A DNA stretch of 64,000 bases from Sialis fuliginosa (GCA_961205875.1 OY540809.1:35290267-35354266); one strand, 5' to 3'. Positions 34,147-46,531 are shown, counted from the stretch's first letter. Notes: generated by a model not told the origin, from the sequence alone. Made by a program: numbers and translations.

Positions 34147-35330
34147 AAGAATGATTTCAGAAATCATCCAAATCATTCGATCGGCATTTTTTCATCAAAA
34201 CAAGTTGATAAAAATTAACGCAAAAATTTCAGCTGGAAAAATCCTTGACTTGAAAAAATAAAAACTGAAACGTAGTAATCCCCTTCTATGTAGTAATTAG
34301 ATTTTTGTTTTAATTTTTGTATACCAAGATGCCAATAATACCAACCATCAATTAGGTACGAATATACTCACAATAAGCAATTAAAATTTCCCACCACGTT
34401 CAAATATTAACACTAGCTATCAAAGGTTACTCCATTATTGAGTATTGAATCTTCTTTGACAACGCTAGAAACTGATTAAAATTTATTGTTTGTTAGAAAC
34501 TTCTTGTTCCTATTACGACACTCTCTACAGTGGATGTCAGCCTGCATAATTCACGTCTATTGTTGATATTTAATTCAGCCGTGCTCCGCTATTCTTATAT
34601 ATGTATGTATGCAATTCTCTTATAGTTGAATGTCATATTATACAGTTTGTTATAATGTCAATAAAGTAGATGTGTTATGACTAGAATCTAGAATCAACTT
34701 GTCAAACGGATAAAGCTAAGAGGTTGAACTTACCATAATAGTTGTAAGATCTTTCGTATAGAGAATGTGATATTGTATACCGGATGTTTTTTTAAAGACT
34801 TTCCAGTGGATTATTTCCAAAATAATGAATTTTCAGAGAAAATGTTTTATACAAAAGTTTCATGGTTTAGGGGGTTCAATACTGACAATATGGGTTGACC
34901 TTGAAAAGGTCACCTTAATGGGTTTTCAGGTTCAACTATTCTCTTTCAAATCTAAACCTATATTTTTTGTTGCAGATTCGTAATTAATGAGGAAAAATAA
35001 CCAACTTTTACCTGAAACATTTTTTCTGAAAATGTGCATTTTTCATGATATGGAGCAAAACAAAAAGAAGTTTCTGGATATTCAATAATTTTTTACTCGA
35101 AAACTATTAATTTTCAAAAATAATCATGAGGTGAAATGTGCTTATTAGATTTGACATGAAAATAAATAAATACTTATTTATTAAAATTCTTTTATCATTA
35201 ATAAAATTACGAGTATTTTATTTTAACTTGTAGAAAAAAATCCTTATTATATTAGACTGGTTTCCCCCATTTAAAAAATTTCAAGTGGCTAACTTAAAAG
35301 TAACATTCTGAAGTAGTGTAAAAATATAAT
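34147..35330. other. AT-rich spacer with a truncated element end
   Basis: TGTATACCGGATGTTTTTTT near 34774 followed by GGTTGACCTTGAAAAGGTC near 34893 may be the end of an unrelated repeat. I see no gene. Confidence 0.35.
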
Positions 35331-35338
35331 CTTCATCT

Positions 35339-35992
35339 TAGAGCTGGGCGCGTGAGTAATTTTTGCTCACGATCACGCACGCTCACGAGAAAATAAATTT
35401 TAGTCACACCCGCTCACTCACGGTTACAAAAAAAGTATTCACGATCACGAACGCTCACGAATCTTATTTTTTTACACGATTTAATGTAATTGTTGTAAAT
35501 TAAATTTTGAAATGATGAAAATTAATGTTTTTTACGTGCATTATATTGTGTATATTTTATATTCATATTAGTTCTTCTAAGCTGCATTCTAGTAAAAGTA
35601 ATAGCAAACAAAACAATAAGCTACAATGCATTTTTAAATCTTTTTGTGGTGTTCTGATATAGTTGGCAATACTGACCATGTGAAAGTGCTTCTAAAAATG
35701 ACATTTATTTTAATACTGTATTTTTTAATGTGAAAATTTGTTTTAAAACATTATTATATTAATACATTATTAGTTTAGATATTAAAAAAAATCAAATAAG
35801 TTTATAAAAAAAAATCTACAAAATATACTCACGGACTCACGCATGAGAAAAATGTACTTACGCACGGTCACGCATGGTTGTTTTAATTTTACTCACGATC
35901 ACGTACGCTCACGATTCAAGATTTGAAAATCGCTCACGCTCACGCGGGTCACGGCCGTGACCCGAAAGATTCACGGCTCGCGCCCAGCTCTA
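35339..35992. mobile_element. hAT-type MITE with CTCACGATCACG arrays
   Basis: Ends TAGAGCTGGGCGCGTGAG and CTCGCGCCCAGCTCTA. CTTCATCT precedes the left end and GTTCATCT starts two bases after the right end, so an 8-bp duplication is likely but not clean. Subterminal arrays of GCTCACGATCACG occupy about 120-140 bp on each side around an AT-rich core. Non-coding. Confidence 0.72.
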
Positions 35993-36002
35993 CAGTTCAT
36001 CT

Positions 36003-37320
36003 CTGTAATCCAAGTTACTTCTATACATTATTCAAGAAATGGATTGGAAAGTATTAAATCTCAAACATAAATTTCCAATTTTTAAAGTTGCTTTTAAGAG
36101 GAACTGATTTAAGAATCCCATTATTACTGACTTGATATTAAATGTGTATTCAAGAATTTGTTGTATGCATGAAAACTTTTATAGTAATTAACATTTTATT
36201 GATATATACATATATAACCGCATAAGAACGAAAATATTACTAGAAATGACGGTTCAAAATAATTATTAGATTGAATTCTTTAAGAACTTTTCGTTCTTCA
36301 TTTTATTTCTGATATTTATATTTGATGCAATTTTTTATTAAAACTACAAACTTTATAAATAAATCAAGTACGATATACATATCTCTGATTGACCGAGTTT
36401 TTTAAACTGAATCATTTTTTACCAAAAAAATAATATAAAACAGTTAAATAACATGTTTAAAAAAAGTCATTTTTGTTCTTTTCATGACATGATTCGCATT
36501 AAAAAAGATAGTGGGTGTGATGAAACGGACTGGGGTACATATTAAGTGGTACCTATAAAATATAATTTAATTCAAACCAAACAAAATTTTAATTCGGTAT
36601 ATTTTGTGATCTACCGGGTGTTTCAGACTATGTTTTACGCTCAAACTATTGAAGATAGAGTTTTATGATAAAAAAATTACTATTATTGTATCGACCTTAA
36701 AGAATTTCAGGAAAATATTTTCAACCCCCTAAACACCCCCTTGGGGAGTAGTTTGAGGGGTACTTGTCCGTTTCTCAGCAAAATCAAATAGAACGGTATA
36801 TCCAAAAATACATAATTTATAGATCATAAAAAAGTAAGAAACTTTTGTAAAAATTTTTTTTCATACCGTCAATTTTTTAGAAAATATGGCGATTTGTTCC
36901 CAAATTTTATAGTTTTACTAAAAATGCTCGTTTTCCGTTAAATATTAATGAAATTTTATTCCATATTATGTTTTTATGTAAGTATACGTCCAAATAAACA
37001 TTTTGCACCAGGTCTGGTCCGGTTGTTATCTGATTTTTTGGGTCGAAATTTTGAGGGCCTCCTGTAATTAAACCCCTACGCAAAAATTTCTGCCGTATAT
37101 CCAAAACATCTTTAATTGGGGTCTACTATAAGCAACCGTCTCATTCAAACGGTTGTTACGTGATTTTATTGTGCGTATTTTTCGTGGGCCCTATCTATTA
37201 AATCCCTACAAGCTGGTGGACCGGACTCATCGTCCGAGCTTTGTCTGAGTGAGTACTTCAAAAAAACCACAACGGCAGACGGTTGTTAAATCTACACCGA
37301 TTTTGCAGCTGGCTCCTACA
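36003..37320. other. Spacer with one-ended CGGGTGTTTCAGAC repeat
   Basis: CTACCGGGTGTTTCAGACTA near 36612, then CCCCTAAACACCCCCTTGGG near 36727, looks like the left end of an element whose right end I cannot find. The minus frame at 36907-37104 has no recognised domain. Confidence 0.35.
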
Positions 37321-37329
37321 CTATTCGTA

Positions 37330-37850
37330 GAATAACTAATTTGACAATTTGAATTTAGTTGTATTTGTTTCCAAGGCAACATGAATTAATGACGTATTAA
37401 TCTGTATTGAAAATTCAAATTTTGAAGGTGTTTTTCACCCCTTCAATGGCTGTTTAGGCACGTACAAATAATAAATGTCCCTTAGGTTCAATTGAACTAC
37501 AAATGTACCAAGTATTATCAAAATTAGTGAGATAACACTTTCAACGTTCACTTTTAGACGATAAATATCGAATATTTCCAAAACTCCTAATTCGATTAGC
37601 ACCAAAATCAATAGGTCTGGAGTACTCACTGAGTTCAGATCGGTGCATTTTTACAGTAGTAATCGTGAACGAAAGAGAATTCTACATCCGCACAGACACA
37701 TGCACAACCGCTAATCGCCATGCGGAAATTAACTTTTCTTTAAGTTTTGAAATTAGTACAATCAGAATCTGTCATTATCTCGGACACGATTTTTCGATGG
37801 TATTACAATACTTCCATTTCTTTCAGAACATGGAAGTAAAAACATACATT
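37330..37850 (-). repeat. R-related repeat fragments, reversed
   Basis: CAATTTGAATTTAGTTGTAT and TTCCAAGGCAACATGAATT, with CACCCCTTCAATGGCTG, are the inverse of the middle of R. From about 37550 the text CAATAGGTCTGGAGTACTCA to ATTTCTTTCAGAACATGGAA is the inverse of 25185-25490. The frames at 37435-37629 and 37665-37904 lie inside these repeats. Confidence 0.55.
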
Positions 37851-38800
37851 TATCAAAACAAAACCCATGTACAAAATATGTGTGACACTACAGGATTGTT
37901 CTAGAATGCTTGGTTTAAGCCTTAATTTAAACTTTCATTAATATAAATATTTAATAACACTATATTCTTTTTTGTCAGAGTATCCCCAAGTTTACCGTAA
38001 TTATAATGATAAATGAATGTAACATGTCTATGGTATAATAATATTCACTGTATAATTTGACTATATAAAGCTTTAAGGAATACTGTGACATATTTACCAA
38101 AAATTCACGACTGACCAAAAACAGTGAACAACGAGCTTTGATTGGTTGATTCATGGAATTTCTGGTAGAATGCACCGATATTTAAGCGTGTAAGGAAGTG
38201 AGAAAGAAGTAACCAGAAAGAGATAGAAACTAGTGTTCTTGCAGAAACGCTCAACATGAAGTGAACATAAAAGTTATTAGGTTAGCCTAGTCACTAGTTT
38301 CTAGACATCTTTCTGAAAATAGTGTAAATATACATAGTGAACTTAAATCATACAATTATGTTGAAATTTTTGATTTTGATTTTCGGACCGATTACAATAA
38401 CAATTACAATAACTTTCCAAACTTTACGATTTATATAACTCGCCATTTATTTTTAACTGTACAGTTGTCCAATTGAATGAAAGAATTGAGTCCCAAAGTT
38501 TTCTATAAAAAAAGAAACAATAGATAGACACATTTTCATTTATGAAACGTATGTATGTTTTAGCTAAAAATAAATCTATAGTATAGTTTGTTGACCTACA
38601 AAAATTGATTTTACAATTCATTTATTTATAATTAAAACATTAAGTTGTAGGAGGAAAAATGTTCGGATCATTGTTTGTAATAAATAAACCACAACATAAC
38701 TAAGATGACTACTAAATAATTTACTTTTATGCTCTAATTTAGATGAATGATGGCGGAACTATTTTGGATCTGTTGTGAAATATAAGAATTTATTTTTGTG
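37851..38800. other. AT-rich spacer
   Basis: A short R fragment (TTTTCGGACCGATTACAATA) lies near 38382. The short frames at 37975-38175 and 38424-38621 show no domain. Nothing else recognised. Confidence 0.4.
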
Positions 38801-38824
38801 TATTTCTATTCTTTTCTGTATAGA

Positions 38825-39080
38825 AATCAGAGACTTGAACCGGAATTTATTTATGGTTCGGGTTCAAACATAAATTTCGGTTCGGGTTCGGGTTTGGGTT
38901 CAACATGTTGCAAACTATTTGGGTTTAAAAACCGTTATTTTTTTAGGGTTCAGGTTCGGGTTCGGGTTCAAGTTTGTAATTGAAAGAAAATTATTTTGTT
39001 CGAAAAAAAATTATAATTAACAAATAAAACATTTTCTGAAGACGAAAAAAACATTAATAGCTATTAAAATATTGCTATAA
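38825..39080 (+). mobile_element. Element end with GGTTCGGG word array
   Basis: CAGAGACTTGAACCGGAATT is followed by repeats of GGTTCGGGTTCGGGTT and then the block shared with 1-160. Words resemble those of the CAGGGCTTCGAACCG hAT family, but the order differs and the right terminus is uncertain. The frame at 38798-38983 translates the array (GSGSGLGST) and is not a gene. Confidence 0.5.
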
Positions 39081-39597
39081 ATGATTTTTTTTGCATTGTG
39101 GGCTTAAAAATACCTTATTCCGCCTCTGTAAAGCCCTGTATCATATGTAACTTGTTGTAGGTGGGTTGTATTATGCAAGAGTTAGGATTTACTTTGAAAA
39201 TAAAGTTATATTTATATGTTTTATTTATAGATATATCAACTAGTTTTCACGACAAACTTACTAGGTTAATGTTTTGATTTTTATAAATGAAATAATAATT
39301 CGTCGATTAAGTTTATTAACTAAAAATTCAATGGTACTTCGACTTATAGGCGAAAAAAAATCGCATAAGTTGAATATTATAGAAATTATCATGTAATTTT
39401 CAAACATGTTTCATTGTACTAATTTCAATTTTTTATATTAAAATATTTTCCGCGTATAAATTTTTTTTATCTCAAGTTCTAGCTAGAGTAGGCCGCATAC
39501 AAATAAGAAATTTTGTAAAAAATTCAGATTTTTCGGTTCTAGAATTTTTTTCTAATCAATTTCTTTTTGAAGTAGAACTACGTCTTCCTTGACAAAT

Positions 39598-40123
39598 AAT
39601 AGGCATGATGCCTAATTTAAAACTATATTATGTGTCTCTTATTTCCAAAAAAATGCTTATTTCTGCAGAAAATAAAGGTTTAATCACAAAAATTGACCCT
39701 TTTAAAACTAATTTTGAATTTGACGCCAAAACGCTCGCAGGTGTCATGGCGCATTTTTGACGTCACGCCTATGTAAATACTCCTTGTCAACTATAATAAA
39801 TCCTTGTTCCATCGCTAATGTTTACTCGGTTAGTAACACAAAACTGAGCAAATTGATAATTTAAAACCACAAAATAATTTATAAACAGTGCAGATATTAA
39901 TGAAACAAAAATGACATTTACGTAGCCCTGACGTCATCCACTTTGACTGGTGTTTTATCAAACATGGCGGATTGCTGTATTTTGCGTTTTTATTTTAACA
40001 AAAATCATATTAATCTCCCTATTAATATAAAAATAAATACATTTTTTAGAATCTTTTTAACTGATTTCATTATTTAAAATCATAATTTCAGTGATACTTT
40101 GTTACTGGCATCATGCCTATTAT
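39598..40123. mobile_element. MITE-like inverted repeat, AATAGGCATGATGCC ends
   Basis: ATAATAGGCATGATGCC is matched by GGCATCATGCCTATTAT. Inside, TTTGACGTCACGCCTATGTA is matched inversely by TTACGTAGCCCTGACGTCAT, so the arms carry paired TGACGTCA-like sites. The core is AT-rich and non-coding. No duplication was established. Confidence 0.5.
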
Positions 40124-40374
40124 AATATTCGGAAACAAGAATGTAACGAAAATATGCCACACTTTGAAAGCTTATATCACCGGAACTAATAATCATAGAG
40201 CAATAAATAAAAAGCCAATAGACAGCTTATATAATCAATTTTATAAAATAATGACTTTGAACCCCTCAACCGTAAACTCTTAAATGTATAAGCATAAAAA
40301 AATGTAAAGCTAATTTTCATTGGATTTTATACATATAGCCGACCTTCAAAAATCTTATTTAAATGCAGGAGTTT

Positions 40375-40515
40375 TAGAAAAAAAATTGCATAGAAACCGA
40401 TATATTTACGATTTTGTATAATAAATAAATAGCGAAAAAAATTCTCAATATTTCGCCCCGTTACCAAAGATAAAGAGTTGTAATTTGTCTCATTCGATCC
40501 GAGAGGAAAAACAAG
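40375..40515 (+). repeat. Fragment of second Helitron-like family
   Basis: TATATTTACGATTTTGTATA, TTTCGCCCCGTTACC and CATTCGATCCGAGAGGAAAA match the tandem units at 17530-18031. The minus frame at 40327-40530 crosses it. Confidence 0.5.
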
Positions 40516-40631
40516 CAAGTGTTCAATCATAGTAAATTAAAAAATATAATTTTTATTTTTGTTTTCGAGGTTTAAAGTCATTTGTTGAATAAAAAAATAG
40601 TTATATAGGATTTAACATTTTTTTATTATTT

Positions 40632-40672
40632 ATAGACGTTTCGTCTTATTAAGACTTCTTCAGTATCTATCT
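40632..40672 (-). other. CTGAAGA..CGAAACGTC motif (hammerhead- or Penelope-like end)
   Basis: On the minus strand the text is ACTGAAGAAGTCTTAATAAG then ACGAAACGTCTATA. GTCTT and AAGAC can pair, placing CTGAAGA and GAAAC on either side of a short stem, as in a hammerhead core (CUGANGA, stem II, GAAA). Such motifs are known at the ends of Penelope-like elements. Stems I and III cannot be confirmed by eye. Confidence 0.35.
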
Positions 40673-42950
40673 AAAAACACATTCAAATATATAAACATTA
40701 ATTAATTTTGTAAAAAATAAATAAAATAACTAACAATTTTGAAAAGTATTAAATGTTAAAATATTTTTTAACAATGTTTTGAAATAAGTATTACGTTAAT
40801 TATAAACATTACATTAATATATAAAAAAAATTACGTTAATATATAAATTTTTTTTTAGCATATAAAAAGATAACAAGTCAGGATTAAAATATAACAATTT
40901 TCCTTATTTTTTGTTTCTTAAAAATATATATAACCAACAACAAAATATATCTGTACGGTATCAAGTATTTAAAATACTAATAAATAATGGTTTTATTTAT
41001 TTACAAAAATTCTTCAAATTCTAATTTTGTATTATATTAGCATTAAAATTATCAATTAAAATGGTTAGTTAAGTGACAATAATAGAATAATATTTTTCTG
41101 TAACACCTGATAATTAAAATAAACATTATAAAAACATAATTTGTTCATATGTGGTCGCGGGCCGCATATAAGGGCGTCGCGGGTCGCGGGATGGCCAGCC
41201 CTGCTCTAGAGGTAGGAAGTTTTTGTACTCATACAATTCCAAACTTTTTATTATAATTTTTGTAATATATGCTGTGGTATAATTAATGTAAAAGTAATAA
41301 ATGTATTAGGTAATTATAAATAATTATGTAATAGTAATTTTGTCCAATATTGTTCAGACTGCATAGTGCATAGGTCTGTGGCAGCGAGCACATGTTTGTA
41401 AGAATAAAATATATAAGTTTATTTTAATTTAATATGAACCAGTGTCTAATCATTTATTAAACCTATTTAAAACAGAACAATATGCATACACAGTTTTTTT
41501 TATAGATTTTTTCTTAAGGATGTATGGCACGTACAGTCTGAGTAAAAAAATAATGTAAATCTAGATGCAATGAACGATCAAAATCAAATTATGAATTATT
41601 CACTTTAAATGCTTATAAGAAAGTCAAATTGGTTTATATACTACATAAACTATAAAAATACTTTTGTTTAAAACCTTATTTCTCATTATTGACTGTTATT
41701 TTAATATTTTAGCCAAAAAATTAATTTTTGTGTTGATAATACGAAAAATTTTTATTCTCAATTCATCTGTCAGATATAAAAACAAAAGAAGTATTTTATT
41801 GTTATAAATGACATAAATTAAAATATTTTTAAATAACACTATTAGTACAGGCAAATTTGCATTTAACTAAAACTTAATTATTAGATTAAATTTTATTTCG
41901 GAAATGTATCCAATAGTATTTCTCATTAAAGAATTCAATGAGTCCCGAGGTCATAACTTGTTGCGTTTAGGGGAAAGTGGGGTAAAAAGGATATGTTAGA
42001 TCAAATGTATGAAAATAATGAATGTCCCTATACATACGAACATTAAGTAATTAATGAGGTCAAAATTAATGTTGGGAAGAGGACTGGGGGTTATAAAATG
42101 ACAAAAAAAAAAATAGTAAGGTAAAATTAATTATTTTGTAACGGTAAATATTTATTTACATAAAATTGACACGTGTGATTTAAATTAGGTTTTATTAAGG
42201 AAAAAATGGAAAGATTAGAAATACCTCCTGAAATGGCTTCAGAAATACTTTATCTTTAAGAAACCGAAGAGTCCCTAGTCGGGACTGGGGAACTTTAGCC
42301 GATGTTTTGATTTAAAGTAGGGCGCGTCAAATAAGCGATGAAGCTAGTCTTGATTTTGATCACTTACCGGCTTATCGTGTTCTACAAACAAATTTTATGA
42401 AAATCGGATAATATATGTCTCATAGAATGTAACCATTCTATTTTTTTTAATTATGAAGGAGGAGAACCCCTCCATAAACAGCATTGAACGGCCGCGTATT
42501 GCCAATGCTTTAAAAAATTGTTAGCTCTTTCTAGTGGGTTATATTTATTTTTGTTCATATGGGGACATGTTTAGGTGATACTGTTGCACCCATAAAAATT
42601 ATTTTGGTTATAACAATCAGAGGTTATCTGAATTATTCATTACTAAAGAGAGTTTTGAGCTTTATAAATTGTGTATCTCAGTATATTTGTTAATATTATT
42701 CAAAAACTAAGGGTTTTCAAACAAAAACTTTTCTATAAAAATTGTAGCAGATGGTATCTTTAAATAGTTTTTTATATACAAAATGATATAATTCAAAAGA
42801 CAAAACGACTAACTCCATGACAAAAAGTCGTGAATATTTAAGTTTTTATAAATCAAGATTTAACGGATTATTTTATAGGTGGCCTTTATCTTAATGAGTA
42901 TATTTTGTAAAATAATGTTGTCATTATGTAAAATTATTAGAATTATGGAG
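40673..42950. other. AT-rich spacer with truncated hAT end
   Basis: Near 41150-41210 the sequence GGGCCGCATATAAGGGCGTC to GCGGGATGGCCAGCCCTGCT is the inverse of an AGCAGGGCTGGCCATCCCGC terminus, hAT-like in style; the other end is missing. A 54-bp text at 41971-42024 (GGAAAGTGGGGTAAAAAGGA start) recurs directly at 42951-43005. No gene. Confidence 0.4.
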
Positions 42951-42999
42951 AGAAAAGTGGGGTAAAATGGACATGTTCGATCAAATGTTCGAAAATAAT

Positions 43000-43492
43000 G
43001 TAAGTACGCTTTTTAGTCTATGGGAGGGGGGTCCAAAGAATTGTTTGACAGTGTTCGTTATAATTTTCAGTGAAAGTACTAATTAAAAGCTACATTCTAG
43101 ATTTTTTAAAGATTTTTTGAATTAAGAGTTTAGAAATTAGATGGGTGGAGACGCTTTAACAATGACATTGAAAAGCGAATATATCGTGACTGAAGGATTA
43201 AAATCAAAAGGTTATTTGACATTTTTTGTTGCATTTTAGAAGACCTATTTAAGGACACCCAACTTGATGGGGTAAGTGAAAAAAAATTGAATTTATTTTT
43301 CAGTCTATTGGAAGGGGATCCAATAACTTTTTTTTTCAAAATTTCATCATTTTTGTTTTTGAGTTATCAATCTACGTTCGTATACCAAATTTTATCTAAA
43401 TCGGTATAAAATTTATATAAACGTACGAACGGACGGACGGGCGGATAGAGCGAAACTAGAAGGGTTCCTAGTTTTCTACGGAACCCTAAAAT
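43000..43492 (+). repeat. G repeat, copy D
   Basis: CAGTGTTCGTTATAATTTTC, CTACATTCTAGATTTTTTAA, TATCGTGACTGAAGGATTAA and the final CTAGTTTTCTACGGAACCCT match copy A. The minus frames at 43130-43339 and 43367-43561 are within or across it. Confidence 0.68.
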
Positions 43493-44716
43493 AGATATTA
43501 GGTGTATAATATTTAAAATTAAGACAGTCTTTAATGTGTTATTAAAGAAAATCATCAACAATATAAAAGCTATCCACGCGCAACCTTTCCCCCTCCAATA
43601 TTCACATACGCAACATAATATAACAGCCTTAAAACTCGAGACTCATTGGATTCTTAAAGTATATATATATATATATAACAAAGTGATTTAAAACAAAAAA
43701 AATAGATCTAAGAATTATGTTCTTTTCAGGTCGATTTTTTGTCTAATTTGCCTGTACTATATTTAGAACATATGTGGAACATGCAAATGTAATGAAAATA
43801 ATAATATTAGTACTTCATATGCTTACATATATGAAAAAATACATATGTAATAAAAACAAATAATTACATTTCAGTATGCCATTTTTTTTCAATATTTTTG
43901 AGCAATAATTATTTTTTTTCTCACAATTTAGTTTTGTGTGTATAATTTTTTTTATGAAACTTGTTACTAAATATGTATGTGGCGTGTTTTGAAAATTTCA
44001 GATTTTTCTCGATGCTTGAACCATGTGTTTTATTGGGCTTTAACCGTCAATACACAATTCTTCCACAAGAGCCCATGTTAATTTTAAAAAATTAGAACTT
44101 TCAAACTATGTTGTAAAACCTTTTGAAATTTTGTGTGGATACTGAAGATTTATAAAGGAGTAACTTCTCCAAATTTCAACTATTTCTCGTTGAAATTAGA
44201 TACCTGCCATACATCCTTAAGAAAAGTACATTCTATTGGTTCGATATGAATTTATAAACGGTTACAAGATTCAATCCGACTCTGTGTTTATTGTTGCTAT
44301 TGGCAACTGTTTATCACGACAATAATTTAGATATCCACGGCACGCCTAGCGTTCTGCAAGGTACGCATGCAGAAGGAATTAATGCTATTGATTTATGAAC
44401 AAATGTCAATTTAAAAACATAAAAGTGGTGTACATTTTCAGGAAAAAAATAAACATTGCATGTTTATGTATTTTTAGGTAGCATATAATGACTAAATATT
44501 TAATATTTGTGTGTAAAGGGGCACACAATTTAGAAATACGTAGTCAGTACATGTGGGATTGCAGCAGTGTGTTGGTTGTACATATACAAAGCAGTGGTGG
44601 CGCGTCAAAAATGTTTAAAACAATTTTCAATTTAAAATTATTTCATGTCAGCTAATAGAGATAAATTCTAAATAAATTTTAAATATCTACTAATTCGCTT
44701 TGGATTTGAACTATAT
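43493..44716. other. AT-rich spacer
   Basis: A short TA microsatellite at about 43660. No open frame, RNA gene or element end recognised. Confidence 0.45.
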
Positions 44717-45233
44717 AAGGTAAAGGCACCAGTTATGGTTGCTATAAGAGCAAGTTTTCGATTTTTTTGGATTAATTTTGTAATTCTCATGTTACTAATA
44801 AAACAAGTAACACTTTATTTAATCAATTTAAATACCAAAGTCCGCAAATATAGTTTGTTTTCTAAATTAATGTAATATATAATAATAAAGTAATGAGCAC
44901 GTAGTGATGGACACTAATGATTGCAAAATGATAAGTATTACGACATAAAATATATAAAAGAAAGAATCGTCAGATTAGAAACAATGTAAAGCAGAAGCTA
45001 TGATAATATAATAATTAATAAATAAATTATACTAATAGTTAGTTTAAATGTCCACCATTTTGACAGCTATTGGTCGATTGTCATCATATCACGCTGTAAA
45101 CCAGTTTAATGAATATAGATTAATATTCAGAAATGGTAGTAATCAAATATCAACACATATTTCTAATTCTATACATTTAATTAAAATTTTTTGCCATTAC
45201 TGGGGTCCTTGCCAAGACTGTTGCCACTACCTT
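44717..45233 (+). mobile_element. S-family MITE, copy 1
   Basis: Starts AAGGTAAAGGCACCAGTTAT and ends AAGACTGTTGCCACTACCTT, imperfect inverted ends of about 17 bp (AAGGTAGTGGCACCAGT type). Copy 2 is reversed at 58255-58769; a truncated copy lies at 12829-12955. A TTAA-flanked MITE begins directly at its right end, which hides any duplication. The frame at 45048-45251 is in this MITE. Confidence 0.7.
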
Positions 45234-45235
45234 AA

Positions 45236-45472
45236 TTCAATCGTTCCCTAGGTTTTTTATTACCGATATTGCTATTTTTCTGTCATCAATTCATACCTAT
45301 CTATGTATACTAAAACTCCAGAACGTTGGTAATTGCATTGCTGATGTATCCAATCCAATACTCGAAAATAAGTATGATTTCAAACCCATTCGAATTAAAA
45401 TAATCTTACATCAAACGCAAAATCTTAACAAAAGCGCTGTGTTGCATATATGCAACGTAGGACACGATTGGG
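45236..45472 (+). mobile_element. TTAA-flanked MITE (piggyBac-like), copy 1
   Basis: Flanked by TTAA (45232-45235, 45473-45476). The right terminus is CACGATTGGG and the left TTCAATCGTTCCC is a decayed match. The interior (GTTACCGATATTGCT-like start, CCAGAACGTTGGTAATTGCA, TTTCAAACCCATTCGAATTA) is shared with copy 2 at 47949-48158. TTAA duplication and CCC-type ends suggest piggyBac; that is inference. Confidence 0.7.
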
Positions 45473-45981
45473 TTAATTATGCTTGTATAAAAATACTGAA
45501 ACAATTTAGTAGGTGACTATAATATATTTTTTCAGTGGTTTTAATATTATATAGTTCTATTAAATATGATTTTTTCTTTAACAGGGAATATAAATACCAC
45601 ATTATATAAGACCACTGTTAATTCTTATTAAGACCCTTTACACATTAGCGATTTACAATTAGTCGCGCGACCTTAAGCAGCGCGACTATCGCATACATTG
45701 TTTTATATGTTAAGGCCTATATATACCACCCAATCTGCAGGGCCGATTTGTCGGGAGGTAGAGATTTATTAATTTTCTTTGCTATATCCTCGAGATGAAA
45801 CTTTTTCCGGTCTTGTCTTGCCTACGAAGCTTGCTTAAATACGATTAAAGTTGCTCCGATGATAAATTAAATAGTTAATAGTTCAATTATGTTATACGAC
45901 GAGATTGGCTTATATTTTGGAAATACGAAACCTAGATGAGGCTGTCGGTTATGTAAGATCCGAGACGAGATGATACTTACC

Positions 45982-46511
45982 CAAGGTATATAAAGACAAG
46001 GTAGTCTCAAGAGCTCCTTGACCAATCAGCGTTGGCGCGGGAATTGACGTCACCTGGGGGATCTATATAAATTTTAGAATATTAATTACAAAAAATTCCT
46101 TTATTTATTCTTGTTTTCGCATTTTTTGATATTTTAACAACACATACAATCAAAGAAGTACAAATTTGACATAGCAAAATCATAAGTATGATTTCATAAA
46201 GTATGATTTTCATAAAGAGCTGTCAGAATCACATAACGTATTGCCAACTTAAGAATAGTAAAAATGATGCTACTCGAATAGACCAAATTATCTGTGATAG
46301 CTTTTTTTTATGATTTTGCTTATTTGATTGTATTATGTGTTGTTAAAATATCAAAAAATACGAAAACAAGAATAAATAAAGGAATTTTGTGTAATTGATA
46401 TTCTATTATACATTTATAGCATTTGAATACATCCCCCAATTGACGTCAATTCCCGTTCTAACGCTGATTGGTCAAGGAATTGTTAAGACTACCTCGTCTT
46501 TATATACCTTG
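45982..46511. mobile_element. M-family MITE with outward promoter-like ends, copy 1
   Basis: 530 bp, ends CAAGGTATATAAAGAC and GTCTTTATATACCTTG, exact 9-bp duplication ATACTTACC (45973-45981, 46512-46520). Arms of nearly 200 bp are inverse copies. Each arm has CCAAT (46022-46026; inverse 46467-46471) and TGACGTCA (46045-46052; 46441-46448) with identical spacing, and a TATATA at the very end. Read outward, the order is CRE, inverted CCAAT, TATA. Nine-bp duplications with long inverted ends fit Mutator-like elements. Copy 2 is at 61578-62104. Confidence 0.88.
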
Positions 46512-46531
46512 ATACTTACCTAAACTTAGTT
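46430..46531 (+). promoter_or_regulatory. Possible MITE-borne promoter facing the candidate exon
   Basis: On the plus strand: TGACGTCA at 46441, ATTGG (inverted CCAAT) at 46467, TTTATATA ending 46506, and an initiator-like TTAGTT at 46526-46531 about 27 bp after the start of TATATA. All but the last are inside the MITE. This would fire toward the CpG-rich block and the open frame at 47088-47423. Activity is inference. Confidence 0.35.

Noticed and set aside
38830-38965. GGTTCGGG repeats as telomeric sequence
   Set aside because: Insect telomeres use TTAGG. The words are irregular and match subterminal arrays of nearby hAT-like elements.
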